This document shows positions 32,950 to 41,719 of a DNA stretch of 64,000 nt, one piece after another. This DNA comes from Curtobacterium sp. PhB115 (GTDB lineage Bacteria > Actinomycetota > Actinomycetes > Actinomycetales > Microbacteriaceae). The stretch lies in the NCBI RefSeq assembly GCF_003752025.1, contig NZ_RJKR01000005.1, positions 372,001 to 436,000 on the forward strand, in the 5' to 3' direction. Every line of letters starts with the position of its first letter. Positions within the stretch are counted from its first letter, which is position 1. The position numbers were made by a program, and so were the translations under genes. A model generated the notes under the pieces. It did no database searches and had not been told where the DNA came from. It saw only the letters and a program-made list of their open reading frames with translations.

Positions 32950-35900
32950 CAGGTCACCTCCGAGACCACGTGGATCCGGCACTCGACGCCGGTGCGGGCC
33001 TTCTCGCAGTGGTCGTCGACGTTCGCCAGGAACGTCCGGGCCGCCATACCGCGGGCGACCCCGTGCAGGCGCTCCCGGTAGGCGTCGCGGGCATCGTCGT
33101 CGAACGCGTGCTGGGTGCGCTCGGAGAACGCCTGACCGCCACGGGGGTTCTGCACGAAGACCAGCCGCGCGTCGGCCATCGGCGAGCCCGCCGGGACCCC
33201 CTCGACGGCGCCGTCCTCGACCGCCAGCTGGTACGCGCCGAGCTGCGGGTGCTCCGGCATGTCCTGCTTCTCACGAGGCATCGACCGGCCCGTCTTCAGG
33301 TCCACCACGCTCACGCGGCCCTCCGGGTCGATCTCGATGCGGTCGATGCTGCCGCGCATCCGGGCCGGCCCCGTCACGAGCGCGAACGAGGTCTCGGCGC
33401 CGAGCAGCCGTCGCCCCGCCCCGGCGAAGGTCCGCAGGTAGTCGCTGAGCCCCTCGATCATCCGCCGGGTCCGGGCGCGCTCGCGGTCGGCCACCCAGGG
33501 TGATTCGAACGTCAGCTCGTCCCATCGCGATTCGACGCGTTCCCACAGGGACTCGACGTCGATCTCGGTGGCGTGCTCCATCGCCTCGTGCACGATCGTG
33601 CCGATGCCCATCGCGGGGCTCGGTGCGCCACCGCCGAAGGTCTGCACGAACCAGTGCACCGGGCACTCCTCGAAGGTGCCGATGCGCGACGGTGAGACGG
33701 CCACGGTCGGCGCGACCGGCTCACCGCCCTCGACCTCTGGGGCGGGTTCGGCGTCCAGGTCGACCAGCGGAGCATCGGTGGTCGGTTCGACCAGCCCGTA
33801 CCACTCGTCCGGCGCTGCTCCGGGGACCTCGGCGTCGGCCAGACGCGCGAGCGCCGACGCTGCCTCGTGGTCGCCCGATGCGACCACCCGGCGGCGGAGC
33901 GACCCGGCCAGGCCGCGCAGGGACAGCGGGTGCACGGTCGGCTGACGGTCCGGCGGGACCGGCACGAGGCGGACGAAGGGCGAGGGCGACTCGTCGTCGT
34001 TCGCGATCGTGCCGATGACGACCTGGGTGGTCGCACGCGACACGGCCCGGGCGAAGAGCCGCAGCTCGTCCGCGACCACGGCGGCACGGTCGTCGATCGG
34101 GGAACGCTCGACACCCGCCGCCGCCCGCACCAGGCCGTCGGGGTCGAGCAGGCTGCCACGGACCCGGGTGTTCGGCCACACGCCGTCCTGCAGCCCGAGC
34201 ACAACGACGACGTCGCACTCGAGGCCGATCGTCGCCGACGGCGTGAGCACCCGGACGCGGCCAGCGGTCCGGTCGGGGCCGATCGAGTCCTCGGGCAGGT
34301 CGGCGCCGAGCAGGTCGTCGACGAACCCGCGAGCCGGGGCGTCCGGGGCGCGCTCGACGAAGCGCTTCGCAGCGGTGAACAGGCCGACCACGGCGTCGAG
34401 GTGCCGGTCGGCTTCACCGGCGCCGACCCCTCCGGCAGCCGACTGTGCGCCCCAGGACTTCGCCAGGCCGCTGCGCTCCCACAGGCCCCAGAGGATCTCC
34501 TCGATGCTCGCCCCGGAATCGGCGTCTGCCCTGGCCTGCACGAGACTGCGCGCGAGCCGGGTCGCACGCCGCGCGAAGCCCGCGTCGACGGTCGCCAGGC
34601 GCTCCGGGGCGCCGAGCGCGTCGATGAGGAGCTCGTCCGCGGTCCGGGTGCCCTCGCCCGCCAGCTCTTCGCGGCGCAGGGCGAGCCGGAGCCGGCGCAT
34701 CGCGAGGGTGTCGAGCCCACCGAGCGGCCCGGTCGCGAACGCGGTCGCCAGTGCGGCGTCGAGCGGCAGCACCCCGAGTGCGACGGCTGCTGCGTCGAGG
34801 AGCGAGCGCGCGGCGGAGTCGTCACGGGGTCGCACCGGAGCGGCACCCGCCGTCGCCGGGACCTCGGCCACGGACAGCGCCCGGACGAGCTCGGGGATCG
34901 CCGCACCGCTGCGGGTCACGACGGCCATCCGGTGCCACGGCACACCGTCGAGCAACCGGTGTTCGCGGAGCCGTCGGGCGATCGCCACCACCAGGGCGGA
35001 CCGGCTCGCGCCCTCGAGGTGCACGACCGCGTCGGACCTGGCGTCCTGGTCGGTCGCCGTCGCGGAGCGCTGCCGTCCGGCCGCAGCGGTGCCGATGCGC
35101 GCCGTGACGCCGGTGACGAGCGCCCGGATCGGCGCGGCGTGCCGGTGCACGGTCGTCAGGAAGCAGTCCTCGACGCGGTCGACGCCGAGCCGTACCGCGA
35201 GCCGACCGAGCACGTCCGGCTCGGCCCCGCGGAACGCCGAGGCCGCGATGTCCGGGTCACCGAACGCCACGATCTGCACGCCGGACCGGGCGAGTGCGCC
35301 GAGGAGCGCGATCTCGCCCTCGACGAGCTCTTGGGTGTCGTCGACGACGATCGTGCGGAGCGCCGCGATGCTCGCCGGGAGCTGGCCCCGGAGCACGGCG
35401 GCGGTGGCGAACGCGACGAGCTCGCCGGAGTCGAGACCGGTCGACCGGAACGCCGTCAGGGTCGCCCGGTACTCGTCGACGAAGTCCCCGATCGCCCGCC
35501 ACTCGGGTCGTCCGCCGTCGTCGCCGAGCTCACGCATGTCGTCGGGCTCGACCCCGGCGGCGACCGCCCGCATCATCACGTCACGGAGGGCCGTTCGGAA
35601 ACCGGCGCGCTCGCGGACCACCGCGGTGATCGGTTCTGGCCAGTCCGGGCCGGTGCCGTCGGTCTCGTGCCCGGCCAGCAGGTCGGCGATGATCCGGTCC
35701 TGCTCGCCACCGGTCAGGAGGGTCGGGGGTTCCTGCCCCTGCACGGCGGCGGCGTGCGTCACGATCTGGAAGGCGAGGGAGTTGACGGTGCGGGCGAGGG
35801 CGCCCGGGACCACCCGTCCGACGGCGGACGCCAGGCGGTCGCGCAGGGCGGTCGCGGCTGTCCGGGCCGACGTGAGTGCGAGGACCGTCGCGTGGCCGTC

Positions 35901-36101
35901 GGCGCTGATCGCGTCGGCTCGGTTCATCCGATCGGCGACGAGTCGCGCGAGCGTCGTCGTCTTGCCGGTCCCCGGGGCGCCGATCACCGCAGCGTGTCGG
36001 TCGTCCGGCAGCGCCAGGACCGCGGCCTGCGACGGATCGTCGACCAGCGCGCGCGCGAACCCGGCGTCTGCGGGGGCGGGCGTCAGCGTGGTCTGCGGCA
36101 C
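32946..36101 (-). CDS. adnA: AdnA-type helicase-nuclease subunit
   Basis: A 1051-residue partner of AdnB. Walker A is GAPGTGKT (41-48); motif II reads VVDDTQELVEGE rather than DExxD, and later motor motifs are weak, consistent with a secondary motor. The C-terminal nuclease has IDRIEIDPEGRVSVVDLKTGRS. Three cysteines around it (one in ECPVHWF, two in CEKARTGVEC) may bind an Fe-S cluster as in AddB-type nucleases, but the usual CxxC pair is not seen. The GTG start lies 6 bases after TACCGT and is taken as leaderless. First gene of adnA-adnB. Confidence 0.88.
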   Translation of the reverse strand: MPQTTLTPAPADAGFARALVDDPSQAAVLALPDDRHAAVIGAPGTGKTTTLARLVADRMNRADAISADGHATVLALTSARTAATALRDRLASAVGRVVPGALARTVNSLAFQIVTHAAAVQGQEPPTLLTGGEQDRIIADLLAGHETDGTGPDWPEPITAVVRERAGFRTALRDVMMRAVAAGVEPDDMRELGDDGGRPEWRAIGDFVDEYRATLTAFRSTGLDSGELVAFATAAVLRGQLPASIAALRTIVVDDTQELVEGEIALLGALARSGVQIVAFGDPDIAASAFRGAEPDVLGRLAVRLGVDRVEDCFLTTVHRHAAPIRALVTGVTARIGTAAAGRQRSATATDQDARSDAVVHLEGASRSALVVAIARRLREHRLLDGVPWHRMAVVTRSGAAIPELVRALSVAEVPATAGAAPVRPRDDSAARSLLDAAAVALGVLPLDAALATAFATGPLGGLDTLAMRRLRLALRREELAGEGTRTADELLIDALGAPERLATVDAGFARRATRLARSLVQARADADSGASIEEILWGLWERSGLAKSWGAQSAAGGVGAGEADRHLDAVVGLFTAAKRFVERAPDAPARGFVDDLLGADLPEDSIGPDRTAGRVRVLTPSATIGLECDVVVVLGLQDGVWPNTRVRGSLLDPDGLVRAAAGVERSPIDDRAAVVADELRLFARAVSRATTQVVIGTIANDDESPSPFVRLVPVPPDRQPTVHPLSLRGLAGSLRRRVVASGDHEAASALARLADAEVPGAAPDEWYGLVEPTTDAPLVDLDAEPAPEVEGGEPVAPTVAVSPSRIGTFEECPVHWFVQTFGGGAPSPAMGIGTIVHEAMEHATEIDVESLWERVESRWDELTFESPWVADRERARTRRMIEGLSDYLRTFAGAGRRLLGAETSFALVTGPARMRGSIDRIEIDPEGRVSVVDLKTGRSMPREKQDMPEHPQLGAYQLAVEDGAVEGVPAGSPMADARLVFVQNPRGGQAFSERTQHAFDDDARDAYRERLHGVARGMAARTFLANVDDHCEKARTGVECRIHVVSEVTW

Positions 36102-36107
36102 GCTCGT

Positions 36108-36113
36108 ACGGTA
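36108..36113 (-). promoter_or_regulatory. -10 hexamer of adnA (leaderless)
   Basis: TACCGT on the minus strand, 6 bases before the GTG at 36101. Confidence 0.6.
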
Positions 36114-36216
36114 CCCATGACCGCCGACACCACCCGGCCGGACGCGCGCAGCACCCGACAGCGGTCCGGCGAGTGCGCCCGCGGCGAACGGCCGATGCCG
36201 TCCGGGGGCGCTCGGA

Positions 36217-36222
36217 TACGCT
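36217..36222 (+). promoter_or_regulatory. -10 hexamer of the DUF3107 gene (leaderless)
   Basis: TACGCT, 6 bases before the GTG at 36229. The spacing decides for this GTG over the one at 36223. Confidence 0.6.
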
Positions 36223-36228
36223 GTGCTC

Positions 36229-36453
36229 GTGGACATCAAGATCGGCATCATCAACAGCCCGCGCGAGATCGCGTTCGAGACCGCCCAGACCGCAGACGAG
36301 GTCGAGAAGGCCGTGTCGGAGGTCCTCGCGGCGAAGTCGACCCACCTGTCGCTCCAGGACGACAAGGGCCGCCGCTTCATCGTCCCCGTCGCCGCACTCG
36401 CCTACGTCGAGGTCGGCGCGGAAGAGGCGCGTCGCATCGGCTTCGTCGCCTGA
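36229..36453 (+). CDS. DUF3107 family protein
   Basis: A 74-residue protein typical of the actinobacterial DUF3107 family (TB9.4/Rv3208A in mycobacteria). It opens with VDIKIGIINSPREIAFETAQ and has TADEVEKAVSEVL and FIVPVAALAYVEVG, a small alpha-beta protein without cysteines. Function unknown. It faces away from adnA and is followed after four bases by a small membrane-protein gene, so the two are probably cotranscribed. Confidence 0.9.
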   Translation: MDIKIGIINSPREIAFETAQTADEVEKAVSEVLAAKSTHLSLQDDKGRRFIVPVAALAYVEVGAEEARRIGFVA

Positions 36454-36457
36454 CGAC

Positions 36458-36754
36458 GTGGAGCTGCTCTTCGCCGTCCTCGGCGGGATCATCATCGGCG
36501 GGATCGCGCACGTTGTCCTGCCCTGGCGGTCCAGCCGCGGCGTCCTGATCGGCCCCACGGTCGGTGGCATCACCGCCGCCGTGCTGTGGGAGGCCCTGAC
36601 CTGGGCCGGCTGGCAGTACGGCGCCACCTGGATCTGGGTGGTGGCCCTCGTCGGGGCCGGCGTGGTCGCGCTCGTCGTGGAGTGGCTGCTCGGCACCCGC
36701 CGGGCGAAGGCCGACGTCGAGTTCTACGAGCGACTGAAGACCCGAGGCGCCTGA
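36458..36754 (+). CDS. Small membrane protein, three helices
   Basis: A 98-residue protein I cannot name. Three hydrophobic segments are visible: LLFAVLGGIIIGGIAHVVLP, then a Gly/Ala-rich segment ending WEALTWAGW, then WIWVVALVGAGVVALVVEWL. A short basic tail follows (GTRRAKADVEFYERLKTRGA). The GTG start is four bases after the DUF3107 stop. No clear ribosome binding site, which suggests translational coupling. Confidence 0.72.
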   Translation: MELLFAVLGGIIIGGIAHVVLPWRSSRGVLIGPTVGGITAAVLWEALTWAGWQYGATWIWVVALVGAGVVALVVEWLLGTRRAKADVEFYERLKTRGA

Positions 36755-36784
36755 GCCGCACCCGGCACCGGCAGCCGGACCAGC

Positions 36785-37501
36785 TCAGGCCGTCAGGCCG
36801 AGCGCGTCCATCCGGCGCGTGTGCGCGGCGATGAGTTCGGTCCAGACCGGCTCGAGCCGCTCCTGGTCCTCTCGGGCGTGGGACGCGAGCGCCGACCGGG
36901 CCACCAGCAGGGTGTCCCCGACGAGCCGCCGCCCCCACATGGCCAGGCGCGAGCCGACCTCGGGGTCGTCCTCGATCCGTGCCGTCAGTTCCTCGACCAC
37001 GGCGGCTTCCTCACGCGCGTCGAACACCGAGCGCAGCCGCTGCCGCACGTCGATGGGCAGCGAGCGGAGCAGGTTGCCGAACAGGTCGTTCAGGATGCCG
37101 GCGGTGACGTACCCGGTGAGCATCGACTCGTACCAGTCCGCGCCGCTCGTCCGTTCGAGGAACAGGTCGATCGCCTCGCGGTGCGGGGCCATCAGTGCCG
37201 CGGGGTCTTCACCGATCCGCTCGATCTCGGCGACGATGGTGCGGTGCCGGTCGAGCGCGGTCGTCGCCAGGACACCCGTGACCAGCCGACCGGAGAGCGT
37301 CGGGGCCGATGCCCCGGCTCGTCCCATCGTCTCGTAGACGGAGAGCTGCAGGTAGGCGGCCTGCCCGAGGTAGACGTCGAGCTCCGGGCTGACGTCGTCG
37401 AGCGCGAGGCGCTCGACCTGGGCGGCGTTCCGCGGGTTCCGCGACGCGAGCCACGCGGCTGCGAGCTGCGCCGCGCGCTTCCGGTTCCACCACGACACCA
37501 C
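36785..37501 (-). CDS. MiaE-like ferritin-fold protein
   Basis: A 238-residue helical protein of the ferritin-like MiaE_2 family. Candidate di-iron ligands lie in DVYLGQAAYLQLSVYETMGR, RHRTIVAEIERIG and in the DWYESMLTGYVTAG helix. Members are related to tRNA-(ms2io6A) hydroxylase, but the actinobacterial branch has no proven substrate. The GTG at 37501 lies 6 bases after TATGCT, so translation is probably leaderless. It is divergent from the DEAD-box helicase gene, as Rv3210c is from rhlE in M. tuberculosis (from memory). Confidence 0.82.
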   Translation of the reverse strand: MVSWWNRKRAAQLAAAWLASRNPRNAAQVERLALDDVSPELDVYLGQAAYLQLSVYETMGRAGASAPTLSGRLVTGVLATTALDRHRTIVAEIERIGEDPAALMAPHREAIDLFLERTSGADWYESMLTGYVTAGILNDLFGNLLRSLPIDVRQRLRSVFDAREEAAVVEELTARIEDDPEVGSRLAMWGRRLVGDTLLVARSALASHAREDQERLEPVWTELIAAHTRRMDALGLTA

Positions 37502-37507
37502 CCGAAG

Positions 37508-37513
37508 AGCATA
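37508..37513 (-). promoter_or_regulatory. -10 hexamer of the MiaE-like gene (leaderless)
   Basis: TATGCT on the minus strand, 6 bases before the GTG at 37501. Confidence 0.65.
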
Positions 37514-37552
37514 GCGGGAACCGCGCCGCGCCCCGCTCGACCCACCCGTCGG

Positions 37553-37558
37553 TAGACT
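37553..37558 (+). promoter_or_regulatory. -10 hexamer of the DEAD-box helicase gene
   Basis: TAGACT, giving a leader of about 27 bases that contains the ribosome binding site AAGGTGA. Confidence 0.6.
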
Positions 37559-37591
37559 GGTCGGGACTTCCACCAGAACTAAGGTGATTCT

Positions 37592-39094
37592 TTGACTTTC
37601 GCAGACCTCTCCATCGAGCAGGACATCGTCGACGCGCTCGCCGGCAAGGGCATCCTCGAGCCCTTCCCGATCCAGCAGCAGACGATCCCGCTCGCCCTCA
37701 CCGGCCAGGACATCATCGGCCAGGCCAAGACGGGTACCGGCAAGACCTTCGGGTTCGGTCTCCCCCTCATCCAGCGACTCGGAGCCGACCCGGCCCCCGG
37801 CGTCAAGGCGCTCGTCGTCGTCCCGACCCGCGAGCTCGCGGTGCAGGTCACCGAGGACCTCGAGGTCGCCACCTCGAACCGCCCGACGACCATCGTGTCG
37901 ATCTACGGCGGCAAGGCGTACGAAGGCCAGATCGAGCAGCTCAAGGCCGGTGCCCAGATCGTCGTCGGCACCCCCGGGCGCCTGATCGACCTGCAGCGCC
38001 AGCGGCTCCTCGACCTCTCCCACGTGCAAGAGGTGGTGCTCGACGAGGCCGACCGCATGCTCGACCTGGGCTTCCTGTCGGACATCGAGCGCATCTTCCA
38101 GGCCATCCCCGAGGTGCGGCACACGATGCTGTTCTCGGCCACGATGCCCGCGCCGATCGTCGCGCTCGCCCGCCGGTTCATGAGCCGTCCGGTGCACATC
38201 CGGGCGACCGACCCGGACGAGGGCCTCATGCAGGCCAACATCAAGCACCTCATCTACCGCGCGCACTCCCTGGACAAGGACGAGGTCATCGCCCGCATCC
38301 TCCAGGCCGAGGGGCGCGGCAAGACCGTGATCTTCACCCGCACCAAGCGTGCGGCGGCGAAGCTGGTCGAGGAACTGAAGGACCGCGGCTTCAACGCCGC
38401 AGCGGTCCACGGTGACCTCAACCAGGAGCAGCGCGAGCGCGCCATGGCCGCCTTCAAGGCCGGCAAGCGCGACGTGCTCATCGCCACCGACGTCGCGGCC
38501 CGCGGGATCGACGTGGACGACGTCACGCACGTCATCAACCACACGATCCCGGACGACCCGGACACGTACCTGCACCGCGCCGGCCGCACCGGTCGCGCCG
38601 GCAAGACCGGCATCGCGGTCACGTTCGTCGACTGGGACGACCTGCACAAGTGGACGCTGATCGACAAGGCCCTCGAGTTCGGCATCCCCGAGCCCGTCGA
38701 GACCTACTCGTCGTCGCCGCACCTGTTCGAGGAGCTCGACATCCCCGCGGGGACGAAGGGCCGCCTGCCCGGCGCCTCCTCACACGCCGCGTCGGCGGGT
38801 GGACCCACCGAGAAGCGCGCCAGCGACCGTCCCGCGTCCGGTTCGCGTGACGCGTCGCGTTCGCGGTCGCGCAGTCGCACCCGGTCAGGAGGCTCTGAGC
38901 AGCCCGCCTCGCAGGCTCCCGCCACCGAGTCCGTGGCTCCGACCTCCGCGCCCACCGACGACACGTCGGCCACCGAGGGCGCGACCACCGACGGCGCCGC
39001 GAAGCGTCGCCGCCGTCGCCGCCGTCGCGGAGCCGGCACCGGCGATGCCTCGGCGACCGCCTCGGCACCGCAGGGCTCGTCGGACGGCGAGTAG
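37592..39094 (+). CDS. DEAD-box RNA helicase (RhlE/DeaD-like)
   Basis: A 500-residue ATP-dependent RNA helicase. Motifs: Q-motif region FPIQQQTIP, motif I AKTGTGKT (45-52), PTRELA, DEAD in VLDEADRMLDLGF, SAT, and VI in HRAGRTGRAGK. The tail after residue 385 is Ser/Arg/Thr-rich and ends in KRRRRRRRRG, a basic RNA-binding extension. The start is TTG at 37592: AAGGTGA lies six bases upstream and no ATG or GTG gives the family N-terminus. It remodels RNA in ribosome assembly or decay. Confidence 0.94.
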   Translation: MTFADLSIEQDIVDALAGKGILEPFPIQQQTIPLALTGQDIIGQAKTGTGKTFGFGLPLIQRLGADPAPGVKALVVVPTRELAVQVTEDLEVATSNRPTTIVSIYGGKAYEGQIEQLKAGAQIVVGTPGRLIDLQRQRLLDLSHVQEVVLDEADRMLDLGFLSDIERIFQAIPEVRHTMLFSATMPAPIVALARRFMSRPVHIRATDPDEGLMQANIKHLIYRAHSLDKDEVIARILQAEGRGKTVIFTRTKRAAAKLVEELKDRGFNAAAVHGDLNQEQRERAMAAFKAGKRDVLIATDVAARGIDVDDVTHVINHTIPDDPDTYLHRAGRTGRAGKTGIAVTFVDWDDLHKWTLIDKALEFGIPEPVETYSSSPHLFEELDIPAGTKGRLPGASSHAASAGGPTEKRASDRPASGSRDASRSRSRSRTRSGGSEQPASQAPATESVAPTSAPTDDTSATEGATTDGAAKRRRRRRRRGAGTGDASATASAPQGSSDGE

Positions 39095-39105
39095 CGCCTC
39101 CAGAC

Positions 39106-39139
39106 CGAAGGGTCCGTCGCTGACGCGACGGGCCCTTCG
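39106..39139 (+). terminator. Terminator of the DEAD-box helicase gene
   Basis: CGAAGGGTCCGTCGC and GCGACGGGCCCTTCG pair over 15 bp with one G-T-type mismatch and a four-base loop, 12 bases after the stop. Confidence 0.75.
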
Positions 39140-39162
39140 TCGTCTCCACCCGCACACCGCCC

Positions 39163-39217
39163 CCGCGAAAGCGACAGATCGCCGCGAACTGTCGGAGGGA
39201 GTCTGTCGCTTTCGCGG
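39163..39217. repeat. Perfect 16-bp inverted repeat with a 23-base loop
   Basis: CCGCGAAAGCGACAGA at 39163-39178 and its exact reverse complement at 39202-39217. The loop contains CGCGAACTGTCGG, the motif shared with the repeats at 18301 and 55305. A further partial copy (GATCTGTCGCTTCG) is at 39241. Confidence 0.8.
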
Positions 39218-39283
39218 ATGGGTCAGGCCGCGCCGAACGAGATCTGTCGCTTCGGTGAGACGGCGCGTCGGGTCAGGGCTGCG

Positions 39284-40156
39284 TCAGGACAGGCGGGAGC
39301 CGGGTCCGACCACGGGCGCGCTGCCCGTCGCCTCGGACACGATGGCGTCGAACGAGGCCCGCGCCGTGCGGTGCTCGCCGAGCCGGTTCGGCTTGCCGGT
39401 GCCGTGGTAGTCGCTCGACCCGGTGACGAGCAGGCCGTAGCGCGACGCCCAGTCGAGCAGCGTGCGCTTGCCGTGGGCCAGGTTCTCGCGGTGGTCGACC
39501 TCGAGCCCGCCGAGCCCGGCGTCGACGAGGTCGCGCAGCATCGGCTCGTCGATGACGATCCCCCGCGACGACGCTGCCGGGTGGGCGATGACGGGCACGC
39601 CGCCGGCCTGCCGGATCAGCTCGACCCCACGCAGGGGCGTTGGTGCCTCGTGCGGTTCGTAGTAGCCGGACGCGGGGTGCAGGATGCCGCGGAAGGCCGC
39701 GCTGCGGTCGGACTCGAGCCCACGTGCGACGAGTGCGTCGGCGATGTGCGGCCGGCCGATCGTCGCGCCCTTGCTGGCCTGCGCGAGGACGTCGTCCCAC
39801 GTGATCGGGTGGTCCTGGCCGATGCGGTCGACCATGCGTCGAGCACGCGAGAGCCGTCCGTCGCGGATGCGCTCGGTCTCCTCGACCAGGGCGGGGTCCT
39901 CGGGGTCGACCAGGTAGCCGAGCACGTGGACGCTTCGGTAGCCGACGCGGGTGCTCAGCTCGAGCCCGGGCAGGAGCGTGAGCGGGAGCTCGCGGGCGGC
40001 TGCCGAGGCGTCGGCCCAACCCGCGGTCGTGTCGTGGTCGGTCAGCGCGACGGCGTCCAGTCCGGCGGCCGCGGCCGCTCGCACGAGCTCCGCGGGTCGC
40101 TCGGTGCCGTCGGAGACACTCGAGTGCGCGTGCAGGTCGATGAACGGGTCGGGCAC
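39284..40156 (-). CDS. PHP-domain phosphoesterase
   Basis: A 290-residue PHP-fold metal-dependent phosphoesterase. Metal-site motifs: DLHAHSSVSDG (His9, His11), LTDHDTTAGW, GLELSTRVG, and VIAHPAASS and GSSDYHGTGK toward the end. This order fits the YciV/RNase AM or nucleoside-bisphosphatase-like PHP branch; the substrate is not decided by sequence. I start at the GTG 7 bases after TAGCAT; it gives a protein that begins directly with the PHP motif. Single gene, divergent from pepP. Confidence 0.88.
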   Translation of the reverse strand: MPDPFIDLHAHSSVSDGTERPAELVRAAAAAGLDAVALTDHDTTAGWADASAAARELPLTLLPGLELSTRVGYRSVHVLGYLVDPEDPALVEETERIRDGRLSRARRMVDRIGQDHPITWDDVLAQASKGATIGRPHIADALVARGLESDRSAAFRGILHPASGYYEPHEAPTPLRGVELIRQAGGVPVIAHPAASSRGIVIDEPMLRDLVDAGLGGLEVDHRENLAHGKRTLLDWASRYGLLVTGSSDYHGTGKPNRLGEHRTARASFDAIVSEATGSAPVVGPGSRLS

Positions 40157-40163
40157 GTCGACA

Positions 40164-40169
40164 ATGCTA
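40164..40169 (-). promoter_or_regulatory. -10 hexamer of the PHP gene (leaderless)
   Basis: TAGCAT on the minus strand, 7 bases before the GTG at 40156. Confidence 0.55.
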
Positions 40170-40225
40170 TCCACAGGTGAGCTCCCGCACAGGCCACGAG
40201 CCCCGGGCGGTGCGATGATGGAGGC

Positions 40226-41710
40226 ATGGCCGACACGACTCCCCGCGCGACGAGCAACCGTTCCACGACCCCTGGTTCCTCCACCTTCAAGGACTTCATC
40301 GGGTCGCAGTGGGCCGAGCGGGACCAGGTGATCCCGGCTCCGCGTGAGCAGGCTGCCTTCGCCGCCGAGCGTCGCGCCCGCATCTCCGAGCAGCACCCGG
40401 GCCGCACCATCGTGGTCCCGGCCGGGCAGGCGAAGGTCCGCTCGAACGACTGCGACTACCCGTTCCGTCCGCACTCCACGTTCGCGCACCTGACCGGGTG
40501 GGGCACCGACACCGTCGTCGGCTCCGTGCTGGTGATGACGCCGAACGGTTCCGGACACGACGCCACGCTCTACTTCCGCGCCACCGCCGGACGCGACTCC
40601 GAAGAGTTCTACGCGAACCCCGAGATCGGTGAGTTCTGGGTCGGCCCGCGCCCCTCGCTCGAGGCGGTCGCCGCGGACCTCGGTCTCGCCACCGCCGACC
40701 TCGGAGCCTTCTCATCGGTCGCCGACGCGCTCGACGCCTCGGCCCTGGTGGTCCGCGACGCCGACACCGAGCTCACCCGCACGATCGACGAGCGCCTCGG
40801 TGCCGCGGTCGGCGGTGCCCCCGAGACCGACGACGCCCCGGCCACCGACGACGTCCTCGCCCGCGACCTGTCCGAGCAGCGACTCGTGAAGGACGCCTTC
40901 GAGATCAACGAGATGCGGAAGGCCGTCGACGCCACGAAGCACGGCTTCGACGACGTCATCGCCGACTTCGACGCCGTCCTCGCACACCCCCGCGGCGAGC
41001 GCATCGTCGAGGGCACGTTCAACCGCCGGGCCCGTGCGGACGGCAACACCGTCGGCTACGACACCATCGCCGCCTCCGGCCACCACGCCTGCATCCTGCA
41101 CTGGACCCGCAACGACGGCGCCGTCCAGCCCGGCGACCTCATCCTCATCGACGCCGGGGTCGAGGTCGACTCGTTCTACACGGCCGACATCACCCGCACG
41201 CTGCCCGTCAGCGGCACCTTCTCGCCGGTCCAGCGCCTGGTGTACGAGGCCGTCCTCGAAGCGGCCGACGCGGCGTTCGCGATCGTGAAGCCCGGCATCA
41301 CCTTCCGACAGGTGCACGCCACCGCGATGGAGGTCATCGCGCGGAAGACCGCCGAGTGGGGCTTCCTGCCGGTCTCCGCCGACGAGTCCCTCGAGCCGGA
41401 CAACCAGTTCCACCGCCGCTACATGGTGCACGGCACGAGCCACCACCTCGGCCTCGACGTCCACGACTGTGCGAAGGCCCGTCGCGAGATGTACATCGAC
41501 GGCATCGTGGAGCCCGGCATGGTCTTCACGATCGAGCCCGGCCTGTACTTCCAGCAGGACGACCTGACCGTGCCGGAGGAGTTCCGCGGCATCGGCGTGC
41601 GGATCGAGGACGACATCCTCGTGACCGCGGACGGCGCCGAGAACCTGTCGGTCGGCATCCCCCGGACCCCCTCGGAAGTGGAGGGGTGGATCGCCCGTTC
41701 GGGCCGCTAG
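40226..41710 (+). CDS. pepP: Xaa-Pro aminopeptidase (aminopeptidase P family)
   Basis: A 494-residue M24B metallopeptidase that removes N-terminal residues before proline. An N-terminal domain (about 30-190) precedes the pita-bread domain. Dinuclear metal ligands are visible: Asp in LILIDAGVEVD, Asp in YTADITR, His in HGTSHHLGLDVHD, Glu in FTIEPGLY and Glu in VRIEDDILV. GGAGGC stands directly before the ATG; GATGAT six bases upstream may be a weak -10, so the mRNA could be leaderless. Its stop codon TAG forms the first half of the next gene's -10 element. Confidence 0.93.
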   Translation: MADTTPRATSNRSTTPGSSTFKDFIGSQWAERDQVIPAPREQAAFAAERRARISEQHPGRTIVVPAGQAKVRSNDCDYPFRPHSTFAHLTGWGTDTVVGSVLVMTPNGSGHDATLYFRATAGRDSEEFYANPEIGEFWVGPRPSLEAVAADLGLATADLGAFSSVADALDASALVVRDADTELTRTIDERLGAAVGGAPETDDAPATDDVLARDLSEQRLVKDAFEINEMRKAVDATKHGFDDVIADFDAVLAHPRGERIVEGTFNRRARADGNTVGYDTIAASGHHACILHWTRNDGAVQPGDLILIDAGVEVDSFYTADITRTLPVSGTFSPVQRLVYEAVLEAADAAFAIVKPGITFRQVHATAMEVIARKTAEWGFLPVSADESLEPDNQFHRRYMVHGTSHHLGLDVHDCAKARREMYIDGIVEPGMVFTIEPGLYFQQDDLTVPEEFRGIGVRIEDDILVTADGAENLSVGIPRTPSEVEGWIARSGR

Positions 41711-41713
41711 CCT
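41708..41713 (+). promoter_or_regulatory. -10 hexamer of the GNAT gene, overlapping the pepP stop
   Basis: TAGCCT, whose TAG is the pepP stop codon, 6 bases before the GTG at 41720. Confidence 0.55.
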
Positions 41714-41719
41714 GAGCGG

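Noticed and set aside
33867..36548. Long plus-strand open frame opposite adnA
   Set aside because: It is the shadow of adnA; composition is repetitive Arg/Gly/Asp/Glu and it also runs through the DUF3107 gene in another frame.
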